From NCBI GenBank assembly GCA_026419785.1, contig JAODTK010004320.1:165375-229374 (forward strand): a stretch of 64,000 nucleotides of DNA, read 5' to 3'. The translations under genes and the position numbers were made by a program. Below the pieces are notes generated by a model. It did no database searches. It saw only the letters and a list, made by a program, of their open reading frames with translations, and was not told where the DNA came from. Source of the DNA: Sclerodactyla briareus. Taxonomy: Eukaryota > Echinodermata > Holothuroidea > Dendrochirotida > Sclerodactylidae. Shown here in pieces: positions 11,392-23,474 of the stretch. Position 1 is the first letter of the stretch. Each line of letters opens with the position of its first letter.

Positions 11392-13405
11392 GTAGATCGT
11401 GTTTATTGTGTTATGTGCATTTTGTGTAGTAGCATTACCATGTGTATGGAAACGAGTCTAGATCATAACAACAAATGAAGATTAGAATTAGAATGTTAAA
11501 TTGCTAGGAACAACACAGATCGTCGAGAAAACTGAACTGCAAAAGGGGTAGAAGCCGGTTCAAACCAAACACCCATACTTATTCATCAACTAGTTATTCC
11601 TAATGGGGCATGTTGCTGGGGCCTAATGAGCATTATGTTCCTATAAGGCTGCCAAGATTAATTTATTAATGTTATTTTGTATGAAGAAATGAAATAACCT
11701 ACATCAAGAAAACAAAACCTGCTACGTGTCTATCCACTAATCTTAGTATATGATCGGAGGTCATTCAGTCAATAAAATACTAGTTACATTAACGAGTTGT
11801 AATGGACTATAATTTCAGAAATCCTATTAGAGGTATTCTCAGAATGATGCTCAATATTCATACCAACTTTGAGCACAGAAAACTTGTACGTTAAGATCTG
11901 GTATAAACAAAACCGAAAGATCAAAAACCTGCAAAACCAGTGGTGGGTAGGATGGGGTTTTTAGGGTTTAATTGGTCAATCGATTTCTCCTATGCTGCGA
12001 CAAATTAGTCGGTCAGTCGTGGATGCAACATACAAATCTGGCGGAACAGGCATTCTGGCGAAAAGATCGTGGAAGCACATTCCGAAAAGGCACATGGCGA
12101 CGAACCGCGGCTTCCGATCCATCGGTCGTCCTTTATTTTTCACCAGACGCGAGGCCTGAGCTTGTACAACATACAGTGGCAGATACCCCCTAGCTTCACA
12201 GGTACTAGCGAGGCTACGTATACCATCGCGATGATACCAGCATCAACTAAACCCACCGGTCTCGTATCAGCGGAGCCAATTGATATCCATGGACGAAACA
12301 CAAGAATGACAGTCCATGATTTAAAACGATTATCGATCACAGATATCGACAGTAAAAGATCTACTCCTACGACAACCAGGAAAGGTGACAGAGAATCACA
12401 TGGTTCATCTGGGTAGCAATTGATTGGTCCAGCCCAAAAATTAACGCAAAATCCTTCTACGTACGAATTACCGAATCATGAAGGTGAAATTCCCATCATG
12501 AAACGCGGTCGCCGCACAATATTCTAGATCTCACACGGTTTCTTACGTGAGTACATTTAGGGGTGGATTCGCTGCGATAACTTTCTTCTTCCCCTGACAT
12601 ACGGATGGCGATGTTTAACCGCATGTTCGATGGTAGAACAGCGGAACATTGGTGCGATGTACGGGAAACTCGTCGAACAGACCCCATTCAAGTGACCCCA
12701 GAGTTGGCGATGGCTTAGCTGGAGAAAACAAAAAACTTAAGTATTTATTAAGTATGAATAATACAATACGAAAACCCATAATCACTGAGTACCAAGCACC
12801 GAAGACAATAATTTTGTGAGTAGTGTCAGATCGACAGCAGAAGCGAACAAACTTTCGTAGCAACATTCTGTATGAAAGAGAAAGACGTATCTGTCATCAT
12901 AAGTCTGTTGTTTAGGCAATTCGGTAAGGTTTTCTTCAAAAGAAATCCGGATCAAGGATCGAGGCGTTACTCTTTCAATGCTATTTCTGTGGATTGGGTG
13001 AAAGTGATAGATAGTAATTAAATTAGCCGGGTAGATGATCGATGCAGGAACAGTTGCACCCACTGACGTGCAGTCAAATAACGTCTTATTTTGGCTTCCC
13101 TATTTTTATTGATAGAAGCAAGAAAATCCCCAGCGGACAGTAAAGAGGATTAACCAGTTGGTTACTGTCCAGGATACAAAAAATCATGTGGCTTGTTTTT
13201 CGGTGATATCGGGGTAGCGAAGTCAAAATAAGCCTTGTGGGGCCCACGACGCTCCGTATAAAAACTTTTAGACACACACCTGGACTTCGAATTCTTCTCC
13301 TGTGTAACTTTCAGGAACTTTATGCCATTCACGGTAATAATCCGTGAATAGGGGAACATTGGAAGGTTTGTAGCCTTTTTGTCCGTCAATTCACATCAAA
13401 CTTGA
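11392..13405. other. Unassigned region
   Basis: AT-rich, no recognised gene or repeat. Open frames of 60-115 codons occur on both strands (for example 12069-12416 plus and 12782-13063 minus), but none shows a motif I recognise. Confidence 0.5.
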
Positions 13406-15177
13406 ATGAGGACTCATCCATTCCCTATACTTGAAATTTTACTTGGGATTTTAGATGGTAATTATAAATAGATTTGAAGGAAATGAGAGGTGTTATCGGA
13501 ACTTATGTCATAATTAGAACAAGCAATTCTAATTTAGGGAAAATCGGCAGGTATATTACTGTTGCAACAGTTTATATAGATTCATTTTTTTTTTAAAACA
13601 GGGTGCGGAATAGCATCAAAAAGCTCAAATTTGGGCAATGGGAGATTATCATTAATTATTAATTCGGCACATTATTCCTTCATTTCCTCATGTATAGTTA
13701 TGTGGTTTCAATAGTAGTCTATCATTGTAGTTAGAAAGAGAAATTCGTGTACCTCTCAATATCAATCGAGTGAAACCATTTCCGAAAATATAGGACAGTC
13801 GGCTTAATTCAATTGAAACTGCCCCAAGGTACAACCGATACCAGGTTTCCATTTCCCCGTAACTAGAAGTGTCGTTGATATTTTTAGTGCGGGGATCAGC
13901 GCTCCACAAGTTATCCTGTCACTCTGCCCCTCCATTCGTCGTTCGTCCGTTCCGTGGTCAAGTCACTCTAACTTCTAAACCCGTACATGGGATCAGTTTG
14001 AAAACTTGATGGCGTGATGAGGCATGCACTGGCTAGGCTGAGTTACATTTTTGTTCGCATTAGTGTGATAGGTTTTAATTAAATTAAATCAATTAATTAC
14101 CCCAATAGATCCACACAGACTATTCCCATGACGTTCTCTGTGAGCTTACATGCTCCGTTTGGCTTATCCTATTGCTGCAAAGCGAGGGCAGCAGCTAGAA
14201 GGCGACTGTTTATTTATCTGTCAGAACTGAGGTGGAATGAATAGAGGCAAATTGGGGACTTCAGGCAAGTCTGTTGAAAGATCTGTCAACACTCTTATAT
14301 GTAGGTGCTGGCGGGAACTATCCCTTAGAAGAATTGAGGCAATGGGAGACTCACAAGTTGTTCCAAGTGTGTTTCCCACTGTTCACGCCTACAGGACTAG
14401 GAATGAGTTGTGATGTGGGGGTACAAGAAAGTGTGCGGTACATGAGAAGCAAAAGGCCCTAAGGAATGAGTTTGTGCTTGGGTACATATAAAGGTTGTGC
14501 TGGGCACATAGAGCAATATAAGCAAAGTATAGACATGTTCAAAGTCACTCCAAGGTTATGACAGTAAAGGTCATTTACATAGGTGAATAACAATGAATGT
14601 GGAATAGTGAAGAACATGCAGTGTATTTGCCAGAGGAATATGCCGTTCCGCAGCTACCAAGGACGTTTCGACTTGCGATTGTTTACTCAGAAAGTATTTT
14701 TTTCCAGTGATCCTGCCATGTAGCGATTTACCAGAACACATGCAGCTTCTGGCTACATGCTCGCGACCACAGATGTGGCAGGCTCTGCTTATATTAAATG
14801 GCTAGTATGCCCCCCCCCCCCCCTTCCGTCATGATGGTTAACCCCTTCAATTACTGTACCGCGTTGTTAGTTAGTTAGTACGTTTATGCCCATATGGTGC
14901 CATTCCGGTTGAACTTCCAAAATTTGCGAGTGAAATCAGCGACACCTTCTGTGGCGCTTTGCTTGAATAGTCGCGCTGGCATAATGTTCAATATTGTTAC
15001 TTATTTTCTCAAATATTTCAAGGGCCGGAATGGAACTTTGAACCCTACTCAGATGCGTGGATCCTATCTTTCCGAATACAACCTCCGTGAGTCCCATAAA
15101 ACCACCCCCCATCCAACCCAACCCCCCCCCTCCCTCCTATCCTCCATACACGCACAACATGGTGACAGAAAGGTAAA
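13406..15177 (+). repeat. 1.77-kb tandem block, copy 1
   Basis: Starts ATGAGGACTCATCC and is followed by two further copies at 15178 and 16985. Shared landmarks in order are GAAATGAGAGGTGTTATCGG, a T-run before a GTGC(T)GGGAATAGCATCAAAA-like stretch, CTCTCATATCAATCGAGTGA, CCAGTGATCCTGCCATG, a long C run, GATGCGTGGATCCTATC, TTTCCGAATACAACC and a C-rich tail ending near AACATGGTGACAG. No gene is recognised. Confidence 0.9.
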
Positions 15178-16984
15178 TGAGGATCACCCATTCCCTAACT
15201 TGAAATTTACATGGGACTTTAGATAGGTCATATAAATCAATTTGAAGGAAATGAGAGGTGTTATCGGAACTTATGTCATAATTAGCACGCAGCAAGATTC
15301 TAATTTAGAGGAAACCTCGGCAGGTATATTACTGTGCAACAGTTTTTAAAGATTCATTTTTTTTTTAACATCAAGGTGCTGGGAATAGCATCAAAAAGCT
15401 CAATTTGGCATGGGAGATTATCCCTAAATTATTAATTCGGCCACATTTTCCTTCATTTCAATCATCGTAATAGTTATGTGGTTTCAATAGTATCTATCAT
15501 TTAGAAAGAGAAATTCGTGTACCTCTCATATCAATCGAGTGACCTTTTCTTCCGAAAATATCAGGACATTCGGCTAATTCAATTGAACTGCCAAGGTTAC
15601 ACCGATACCCATGTTTCCACATTTCCTCACCGTAACATAAGTGTTCGTTTCTATTTTACTGTGCGGGTGATCGCTCCACAAGTTATCATGTCTCTCTTCC
15701 CATTCGCTTCGTTTCGTCCGTTCCGTTTACGTTTCACATCATAACTTCTCTAAACCCGACATGGGATCAGTTGAAACTTGATGGGTGGATGAGGCATGTC
15801 ACGGCTAGGGCTGAGTTACTTTTGTTCGCATAGTGTGATTAGAGGTTTTAATAAAATCCCATTAATTACCCCAATTAGTCCCCACACAGCTGATGCTAGT
15901 CCCATTGAGTTCCTCTGTGCCTCTTACTTACTATTACTTCCTGTGCATTACGCCCTTTGCTGCAGAAGGCTAGGCAGCAGCTAGAAGGAGGCTGTTTATT
16001 TCATATGTCAGCACTGAGGTGGAATGAATATATGGCAAATGGGACGTCAGGCAAGTCTTGTTGAAAATTCTGTCACCAACCTTCTTAATAATTTAGTGCT
16101 GCTGGAACTACATCCTTATGAATGATTTGAGGCAATGGGAGACTCACAAGTTGGTTCCAATTTTGGTTTCCACTGTTCCTGCACAAAGGACTAGCATGAT
16201 TGTGATGGGTACACATAAAGTTGTCTGGGTACATGAAATCAAATAGTGCCTAGATGAGTTGTGCTGGGTCATATAAGTTTGCGGGCAACATAGAGCAAAT
16301 ATTAAGCCAATGTGTAGACATGTTCACAGTCATTCCCCGGTTATGACCGTAAGGGTCAGTTAAATATGTATGAATACACAATGAATGGTGGAATAGTTAA
16401 AACTCAGTGTTTTGCCAGAGGAATCTTGCCCGTCCTGCATAGCTACCAAAGGACTTTTCGCCTTGCGCTTGTTTTACTAGAAGTAATTTTTTTTCCAGTG
16501 ATCCTGCCATGCTAGCGATACCGCGAAACCCTGCAGCTGTCTTGTACATGCTCTGGCCACCTATTTGGCGCTCTGCTTATATTAAATTGCTATCGCCCCC
16601 CCCCCCCCTTCCTTCATGATGGTTACCCTTCAACCCTGTACCAGCGTGTTTTGTAAGTACGTTTTATAAATGCCCATAATTGCCATTTTTTCCGGTGAAC
16701 TCATTCCAAACTTTGCGAGTGCACTCAGCACAGGGGCCTTCCTTGTGGCGCTTTGCTTGAATATAGTCGCGCGGGCATTCATTTTCAATATTGTTGATGC
16801 TTATTTCTCAAATATTTCAAAAACTGAATGGAACTTTGAACCCTACTCCTCAGATGCGTGGATCCTATCTTTCCGAATACAACCCTACTCCGTGAGTCCC
16901 ATAAACCCCCCCCCCCCCCAACCCCAACACCCCCCCCCCTGCCCCTCTCCTCCCATACACTCAAACAGGTGACCAAAATGTAAA
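15178..16984 (+). repeat. 1.8-kb tandem block, copy 2
   Basis: Full-length copy that carries all landmarks of copy 1 with dense small indels. Its C runs (near 16596, 16905 and 16930) differ in length from those of copy 1. Confidence 0.9.
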
Positions 16985-17745
16985 ATGAGGATCACACCAT
17001 TTCCTAACTTGAAATTTACATTGGGACTCTCATGAATCAATTTGAAGGAAATGAGAGGACGAATTTTCGAAACTTTTTCATAATTAAACAAACAATTTCT
17101 AATTTGGGCGAAACCTCCATTATTAATGTTGCTACAGTATATGAAATTATATATTTAGAATGTGCAAAGTTCCATTTTTCAACATTAAGGGGGCTTTGAT
17201 AGCAAGGAAAGACTAAACATTGGCAATAGGAGATCATCTCCATTTATGAATCAGGCACATCATTTCTTTCAGGGCACTTATTGTTGAATTATGGTTTCCA
17301 TAGTACCGTATCGATCATTAGAAAGAGATATATATCAATCGATGTGAAACCCTTACGAAAAATAGGTCATTGAATGCCATTTTACCCCCATACCATTGTT
17401 TCCATCTTCCGTCAATGGAGTGTTCTTTTATATTTTCACTCGAAAAGTATTATTTCCAGTGATCTTGCCATGACAGCGGTACAGGAAACCATGCAGTTTC
17501 TTCCTTGCGACGGGTATGCCGCCGGCATGTGGGCTTTTGCTATATTAAATAACCCCGCTCCTATGGAATATCATGGAAACAAGCATGCGGCGCGTGGTAT
17601 TTTTTCTCTATAGAAACATTGAACCGAACAACTTAGGCAAGCCTACCCCCTACCCCCCCCCCTCTGGATTCTACCTTTCCGAGTACAACCTCAGTGAGTC
17701 CCAAACCCCCCCCTCCTCACCTAATGCCTAAAACATGGTGACAGG
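16985..17745 (+). repeat. Tandem block, copy 3 with internal deletion
   Basis: Starts with the same ATGAGGATCAC sequence. It loses about 1 kb between the equivalent of the CGTAA...GTGTTC region (near 17425) and the CCAGTGATCTTGCCATG landmark (near 17456). It then continues through TTTCCGAGTACAACCT and the C-rich tail to AACATGGTGACAG. It is more diverged from copies 1 and 2 than they are from each other. Confidence 0.8.
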
Positions 17746-18400
17746 ACTACGGTTACAGTTAAGCAACACCCCCCCCCCTCCCCCTTCTCAACAAATGATC
17801 CTAATTTTGGCCCTTGACCTAAGTGGGGTGTTGCGATTGCGTAATTATTGGTGACCACTATAGTAACTCCTGTAGATAAAGTTTTGGGTAATTTTCTATA
17901 CCTGGGTCTCCAGATAATGCGCAGACGCGATGGAATCAGAAAAACTTGTGGACAGGTACATGTATTCGCCTTCCTTCCCGCATCCACCCGGTTGGCGGAC
18001 GCATGGGCGGTTGGTGGCGCTGCTCGAAAACATTCGGCTCTGTAAATGGTCAGATGTAGCAGTTTCGGGTACATGCTTGATGCAGTAACGGTAGCCCCGT
18101 GGGTCGCCGGTATATATTCACAATGAAAGCCAACAAGTCGACTTCTGGTCGGCGGGGGGGGGGGGGTGGCGTTTGAACGACGCCTGACCGAGTCATGCCT
18201 AAGGAGCTAAAAAAAAGAAATCATCAGCGACCCACGTGTGGCCGAAGCGAGCCCAGGAAGATGCGATCAGGCATGATCCAGAATGAGAATCATGAGATGT
18301 TAGATTTGAGGTTCGAAACGTAATCATGACCTATTCGAAAATTGCCTCCCGTCTTTGAGTTATTCGAAACGAAATACCGGGCAACCAGCATAACTCCGGC
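17746..18400. other. Unassigned region with C- and G-run
   Basis: Contains C runs near 17769 and a G run at 18153-18166. The open frame 17721-18074 on the minus strand has no recognisable motif. Confidence 0.5.
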
Positions 18401-18625
18401 ATTATATATATATATAGATATATATATATATATATATATAGATATATATAATAATAGATAGATATATATATATTATATATATATATAGATATTAATATTA
18501 TATATATATATATCTATATATATATAGATATATCTATATTATATATATATATAGATATATAGATTATAGATAGATATATATATATATATTCTATATATAT
18601 TATATATATATAGATATTATATATA

Positions 18626-18665
<40 letters not shown>

Positions 18666-18680
18666 CTTCTTTTTTTTTTC
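18401..18680 (+). repeat. (TATAGA)n / (TA)n microsatellite followed by a poly-T tract
   Basis: About 240 bases of TATATA and TAGATA permutations, then a roughly 40-base T tract interrupted by C. On the minus strand it gives a spurious 60-residue Lys/Ile/Tyr-rich open frame. Confidence 0.97.
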
Positions 18681-19001
18681 GTTTCCGCCGTGGCAATTAT
18701 TTTAAACGAAATATGTTATACCGAACAAAATCAACAGAACCCAGTAATTACTGTGAAACACGGTTTCTTTCTATCCAGAGGAATGAATTTGTAGCCAATT
18801 TACTTCGTACATGATTCCACATTTCAACTTTAAGCGTATTGTTCTATCTCCCTCCTATGAATGTACTTAGTAGGAGGTAAATCAGGGATTTTAACACTTA
18901 ATGGCCTATATGGCCCCTCCAATAACCTTTGACATTGACCTCCACCAAGTCAGAACTGTCCCATGGGTCAATTACCTGGGCGACAAAATCTGTCACAGAA
19001 T

Positions 19002-19821
19002 CAGTGGCGTGACCAGACTTTTCGGCTTTTCGTCCTGGGGGCGGGGGCACAGGGGAACACACATTCTCTAGGGGGCACCAGATACTATCTGAGCGGAGCG
19101 CCATCCAGGGTTGTCGCGAATCGCAATTCTGGTCGTTCAATCCCCCAGGTGTCCGGAAATGGCCTTTCCCTGGCCTTTTAGGCTGTTTGTACCAAGTTTC
19201 AAACATGGGCCCCCCATTTACGATCACATAATTCGTAAATCGGTGGAATTTGACATTTTGTCGGAATCCCATCCCCCGGTCCTATCGTTGCGTTGGCCTC
19301 GGCTTTTCACTTTTGGCCAGAAGGTTCAACAATTACGCTTCCTTACCATCGTTCACAAGGTGTGCGGCTCCGCGCCGCAACATTTTTTTTTCTTTTCCGT
19401 ATTTCCCATGGCACATCTGAAGAAATCGATGGGATCGGCCTCAGCATAATTTAGGAATTTGTCCATTTTAGCTCTACTGTCACAACCATAATAAAAACTT
19501 AATGCCATAAGAGCAGGGACTCCGAGTAGTAGTTCCCTGGAGAAAATATAAAGCTCCATGGATAAAACACAACTCAGTTGAAAATAGCAGTCTGACAGCC
19601 TATGCTCTAGCAGTTGAAAATTGCGTGTGGTTGAGAGAAGAAGACACGGACAATTAACCCAGGTCTATACCAAGTGGAAGTCTATAACTGACTACAGAAT
19701 TTTTTTCGAAAAATCACAAACTCATTTGGGGGGTGGGGTGCACACTCGGGGGGCCACAAGGTTCCCGAGCGGGCACGTGCCCCCTCTGCCCCCCCCCCCC
19801 TGGGGCGACGCCACCGCACAG
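19002..19821 (+). mobile_element. Possible non-autonomous DNA element with CAGTGGCG-type inverted ends
   Basis: The left end reads CAGTGGCGTGACCAGAC. The right end reads GGGGCGACGCCACCGCACAG, whose reverse complement contains GGTGGCGTCGCCCC. This is close to the left end and to the ends of the hAT-like elements at 24.3, 35.3, 45.6 and 49.96 kb. The 0.8-kb interior encodes nothing recognisable. The G-rich and C-rich stretches next to the ends are typical of this repeat style in the window. The two ends could also belong to separate truncated elements. Confidence 0.4.
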
Positions 19822-19864
19822 AGCTGTCCGGGGGCCAAAATGGCAATTGTTTTTGCACACTGGA

Positions 19865-19936
19865 ATAGATGATAGATATATAGATAGAAATAGAATAAAG
19901 AAAAATAGATCGATAGACGATAGATAGATAGATAAT

Positions 19937-19972
<36 letters not shown>

Positions 19973-19973
19973 T
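19865..19973 (+). repeat. (GATA)n microsatellite
   Basis: GATAGATA permutations, the pure part at about 19915-19971. It produces the Ser/Ile/Tyr repeats in the minus-strand open frames 19682-20068 and 19714-20154, which are not genes. An ACAC-rich stretch follows at about 19988-20045. Confidence 0.97.
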
Positions 19974-20045
19974 GACGGCCCACAGTCAAACGCACGCACA
20001 CACCCCGCAACACCCAACCACACAAACACAACACGCACACGCGCG

Positions 20046-20605
20046 CCAAATGACACTTTGCGGTGCACTCCATTCCAGGACGCAAGCCCGGGCCACCACC
20101 CGTGGAACCAATGATCAGGTTACCACCCTCAGTGAATGTTCTTAAACCAGTCACAGACGTTTTATCATGACCGAAATTAGCATTCCTCTTTAAACAGCTG
20201 TAATATCACCACCCCTCAACAAATCCAGGGGCCAGGTGAAACAACAGATGTCCTAGATCCTGTTTCCTCCTTTCTTCACGAGAAATAGTTAACACAGCTG
20301 CCAAGTGGACCAAGTCCATTTCAGGGAAGTGGAGTCAATGCGCACTCTCCCGGAAGAGGTCGGCCTCACTAACCTAACGTGCGATGGGATAAATAAAATG
20401 TCAGCGCCTCATTCGCGTCTTTTTTTCAAGGAATTGCTTTGGTTTTTCTAGATGAACAGGAAGTAATCTCCAATCATTGTTGAAAAGCTTTTTGATGGCT
20501 GGCACTAATGGGCTTTCGTATGAGTTCAATGCAAACATACAAGTGTGGGTTGGCAAAGCAGTTTGTTAAGAGGCAACTGTTGCTACTGGTGTGAAAGCGA
20601 ACGGC
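20046..20605. other. Unassigned region
   Basis: Nothing recognised besides ordinary mixed sequence. Confidence 0.4.
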
Positions 20606-20615
20606 GACGTTTTAA

Positions 20616-20628
20616 TGACGTCACGTGG
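20616..20628 (-). promoter_or_regulatory. Composite E-box plus CRE-like site
   Basis: TGACGTCACGTGG on the plus strand, that is CCACGTGACGTCA on the minus strand. It joins a perfect cAMP-response-element palindrome (TGACGTCA) with a CACGTG E-box. The same 13 bases occur at 26209-26221. It lies about 265 bases before a small open frame starting at 20891. Binding is an inference; bZIP and bHLH factors are known to bind these cores. Confidence 0.35.
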
Positions 20629-20890
20629 GAATTCGTCATAATGGCAAAATAATACCCATACGATATATCGCCACACGATATGTCAATTGTGTGAACTTGT
20701 CCCGAATATCCTGCGAGCACCAACGAGTTCTATTCCTTCTCCGGTCCTCCGTGACGGGTCATTAAAAACTACACTGTTTTAAATCGTCCGGAGCAGTTTT
20801 GTTATTCGTCATCAGTGTTGCGAAACGACACTGCCTCTAATGTAAGGTCTAGCATTCTTGGGTGGGGGGGGGGGTGGGAGGACCCTATAC

Positions 20891-20998
20891 ATGGCGGATC
20901 AGTTCAATGTGTTTATTGCCCCATCAAGTAAAATGAAAAGGAAGAACGAGAAGAATCGCCAGGGCATTGCTCAAGAGACAATATACTGCAGCCGCTAG
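20891..20998 (+). CDS. Weak candidate short coding segment (35 codons), unknown
   Basis: ATG at 20891 opens a 35-residue frame that begins MADQFNVF and includes a basic stretch KMKRKNEKNR resembling a nuclear-localisation signal. A CRE/E-box composite lies upstream, so it could be the first coding exon of a gene or an uncorrected-frameshift fragment. No homologue comes to mind, no clear splice donor follows, and its length is within chance expectation. Confidence 0.15.
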   Translation: MADQFNVFIAPSSKMKRKNEKNRQGIAQETIYCSR

Positions 20999-21954
20999 TG
21001 CGATGTGCTTTGAGATGCAGGATGCTCATACTGCTGCCCCTGAGGCGGGGTCAACTCAAAATTAATCGGAATCATGCTTTTTACAGTTACTAAGGATCTA
21101 CAAAAACAAACACGATTTCAAACTGATTCGTTCTAGACTATACTTCAACCCGAATCATTCACAATCGGTGTGACAGATATGCAGGAATTAACATGTGTTG
21201 CGGTTCAAAAGACACACACAGGACCTAAACTTGGATGAATAAGAATATGTTGAAAGCGCGAATGAGTGTTTTTTGCGTCCACAAAATTTAACCTGACTAC
21301 CATTCGTTCTGTGTGGAGTTCGTTTTAGGCTTGGGGCGTCAAATGATGTGTTTGGGTACCAAGTGAAGGAGAGACGATGACACATCCTTTGAGTAATCCT
21401 CCGCCGTTTGGTCGCTTGGTGTAAGATGGAGGAGGCTCGTGTAAACACAGTCCCTGAAACCAGGCGGAGAAAGATATTGGTACTTACACGGCATCATCCA
21501 TAGGCGCGAATTGGAACATACTTTTTTGGGCTGTGGCACATCACCCACCCCTAGAACTAGCCCCAATCGTACATATTTTTATGTAACTTGTTTTAAAATT
21601 TTCAACCAGGGAGAGACATTTTCAACGAACAAGAATGAACACTGTACGCCATAAACAGGACGTTTTACGTAAATACTGTATTTGATTGACCCTTTAGTAC
21701 ACGCAGCAATCAATTGCAATTAACCTTTGCCCTCTGTATCACGGATATGATTGGGACAGGGAACGTATTGGTAGCTCAAATCGAAGAATGTGAGCTAGTC
21801 AAGGGGCGGATCTATACTTCTGGAGCGGGCGTGTGATGACTTTCTGGAAATCTTTTAGGACATGGTAATTTGGTACAACGTAGATGATGTACCGAGCTTG
21901 TACTCCATGCAGGTTGGACAATATGGTGTAGACGCTCCCCTACCGTTTCTGGGA
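20999..21954. other. Unassigned region
   Basis: No gene recognised. The overlapping minus-strand frames at 21188-21448 and 21339-21566 carry no motif. Confidence 0.4.
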
Positions 21955-22530
21955 TCGTTCAAGGTCACCTAAGGTCAACAGAGGTCGCGAGTTGAGAACC
22001 TTCTAAACACGATACTTGTGTAACCCAAAAATGGGATGGCTCATACCTAGCATAGTGGATCATATGACCAACATGGAATTGGATGTTCCTAACGTTTTGA
22101 GATCCGTTTGAGGTCACAGTTAACGTCACCCCTGAAAGCTTGCTAACACGATACCTGTGCAACAACGGATTGCAGAAGACTTGACTTTTATTCGCATGTT
22201 TGATTCCCATATAGGTAGAGTATCTCTGTTGTTTTTCGGATCCGGAGTCAGTTTTCCGAGGTCTCCTAGGTCGAAGTCTTAAAACCTCATTACATCTGTT
22301 GCAACAAACAATATACGGAGGGCTCATCCTGGTATGTGGTTGGTCATACGGAGTGAGTGAATCCCCTTAGTTTTAGCCGGGGCATTGTCCCCTGATGGTC
22401 AAGCAAAAAGTGTAGCGTTCGAAGGAAGTTGAGGATTCATACTTGTGATGTAGGTTGACTAGTGGCTGATCCTATTAATGTCCGAGAAATCGTATCACTT
22501 GAGGTCAACGGTCAAATTTGAATCTGCTAG
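21955..22530 (+). repeat. About 148-bp tandem repeat with GGTCA motifs
   Basis: Units begin near 21958, 22108, 22255, about 22385 and about 22500. The best-matched pair share AAGGTCAC or GAGGTCAC, then CTAACACGATACxTGTG and a downstream GATxCxCATA-like part. Spacing is about 148 bases. Similarity between later units is low, so the array is old or noisy. Half-site content resembles the TGACCT array at 6.45 kb in the opposite orientation. Confidence 0.6.
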
Positions 22531-23085
22531 TATGCCACAGCCTGGCAGAGGGTGTTTTGCCTCACACAAAATGTGAGACAATATTTTATACTTTGGAATA
22601 ATCACACAACTACTTGGACAAGGCACTCACACTTTGTTTTCCGTTTCAGTAATAGGCCTTATTATCGAGTGCCTCATTTTCCCGCCATTTCGGAATCACC
22701 GTTCAATAATACGCTTACGGGGTACCTCTAAAGAGTGAACTACCACAAAAAACAAAAGAAGTGTGTTATTTATTTGGCAAAAATGGGGGCAGACAACGCC
22801 TACGCCCCCCTGGATCCGGCCGGCCTTGGCCGATGTACTCACGAATAACTTCCAAACCTAACTATTGGTGTCAAAGTCCGGGCAGGTTTGGGATAACTGG
22901 GTGTTCTTTTTGTACCTTCAAACGTAATCCTCCGCAGCTCTGAGGTCCGATGGTAGAATATCATTCCTGTGCTTTCCACCCGCTAAGTCCCAAATACATG
23001 TACCCGTCACACCATGGTAGCAGTATGTCCACGCACACCATGCCCTGCTGGCATGGTTCACCTCGAGGTGGAAGCACTTTCACGT
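22531..23085. other. Unassigned region
   Basis: No gene or repeat recognised. Confidence 0.4.
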
Positions 23086-23089
23086 CGCC

Positions 23090-23470
23090 GCGTTTCTCGG
23101 CACTCGATTTGGTATCCTCCAATACATGATGCTACAAATAAATAAAAATAATGGGGACTTAAAAGAGCGCCTGCATGCAAAAAGCCTCTAAGTGCTTCAC
23201 AGACCTGAAAAAACATAGACAGAAAATCAGTCCGGACAGAAAGTGCAGAGGAAGAGAGAAAGATTTCAAGACGAAACTTGTGAGTAGCTAACAAGTCGGA
23301 GCCAGTACGGACAGAGTCAGGACGGGTATTCCACACGTTTTAGGAGCAGCAGAGTCGAATGAACGTCGTCACCGTACAACTTGGTGATGAGCGAACCATG
23401 ACTTCAAGCTGTTGCTTGGAAAATTACCTTAGGGATCTGGATGGAACATGCAAGCTGAACCAGCTCTGAG
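23090..23470 (-). mobile_element. LINE remnant, CR1/L2-like 3' end (reverse-transcriptase C-terminus and 3' UTR)
   Basis: Read on the minus strand, the segment near 23380-23220 encodes, across one or two frameshifts, the typical C-terminal signature of Jockey-superfamily LINEs: a SFDSAAPK-like stretch, then VWNTRPDSVRTGSDLL and FRLEIFLSSSA. In intact elements this reads as an AAPxLWNxLPxSVR...FKxxLKxxLF pattern. Downstream come CGCTCTTTTAAGTCCCCATT and an ATTTATTT tail (about 23170-23130), as in the A/T-rich 3' ends of such elements. The rest of the element (endonuclease, RT palm) is not visible upstream toward 24 kb, so this is a 5'-truncated, decayed or frame-shifted copy. It cannot move by itself. 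Confidence 0.65.
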
Positions 23471-23474
23471 ATAA

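Noticed and set aside
19682..20154. 128- and 146-codon minus-strand frames with repeated YLSI-type residues
   Set aside because: They translate the GATA microsatellite and the CA-rich stretch beside it.
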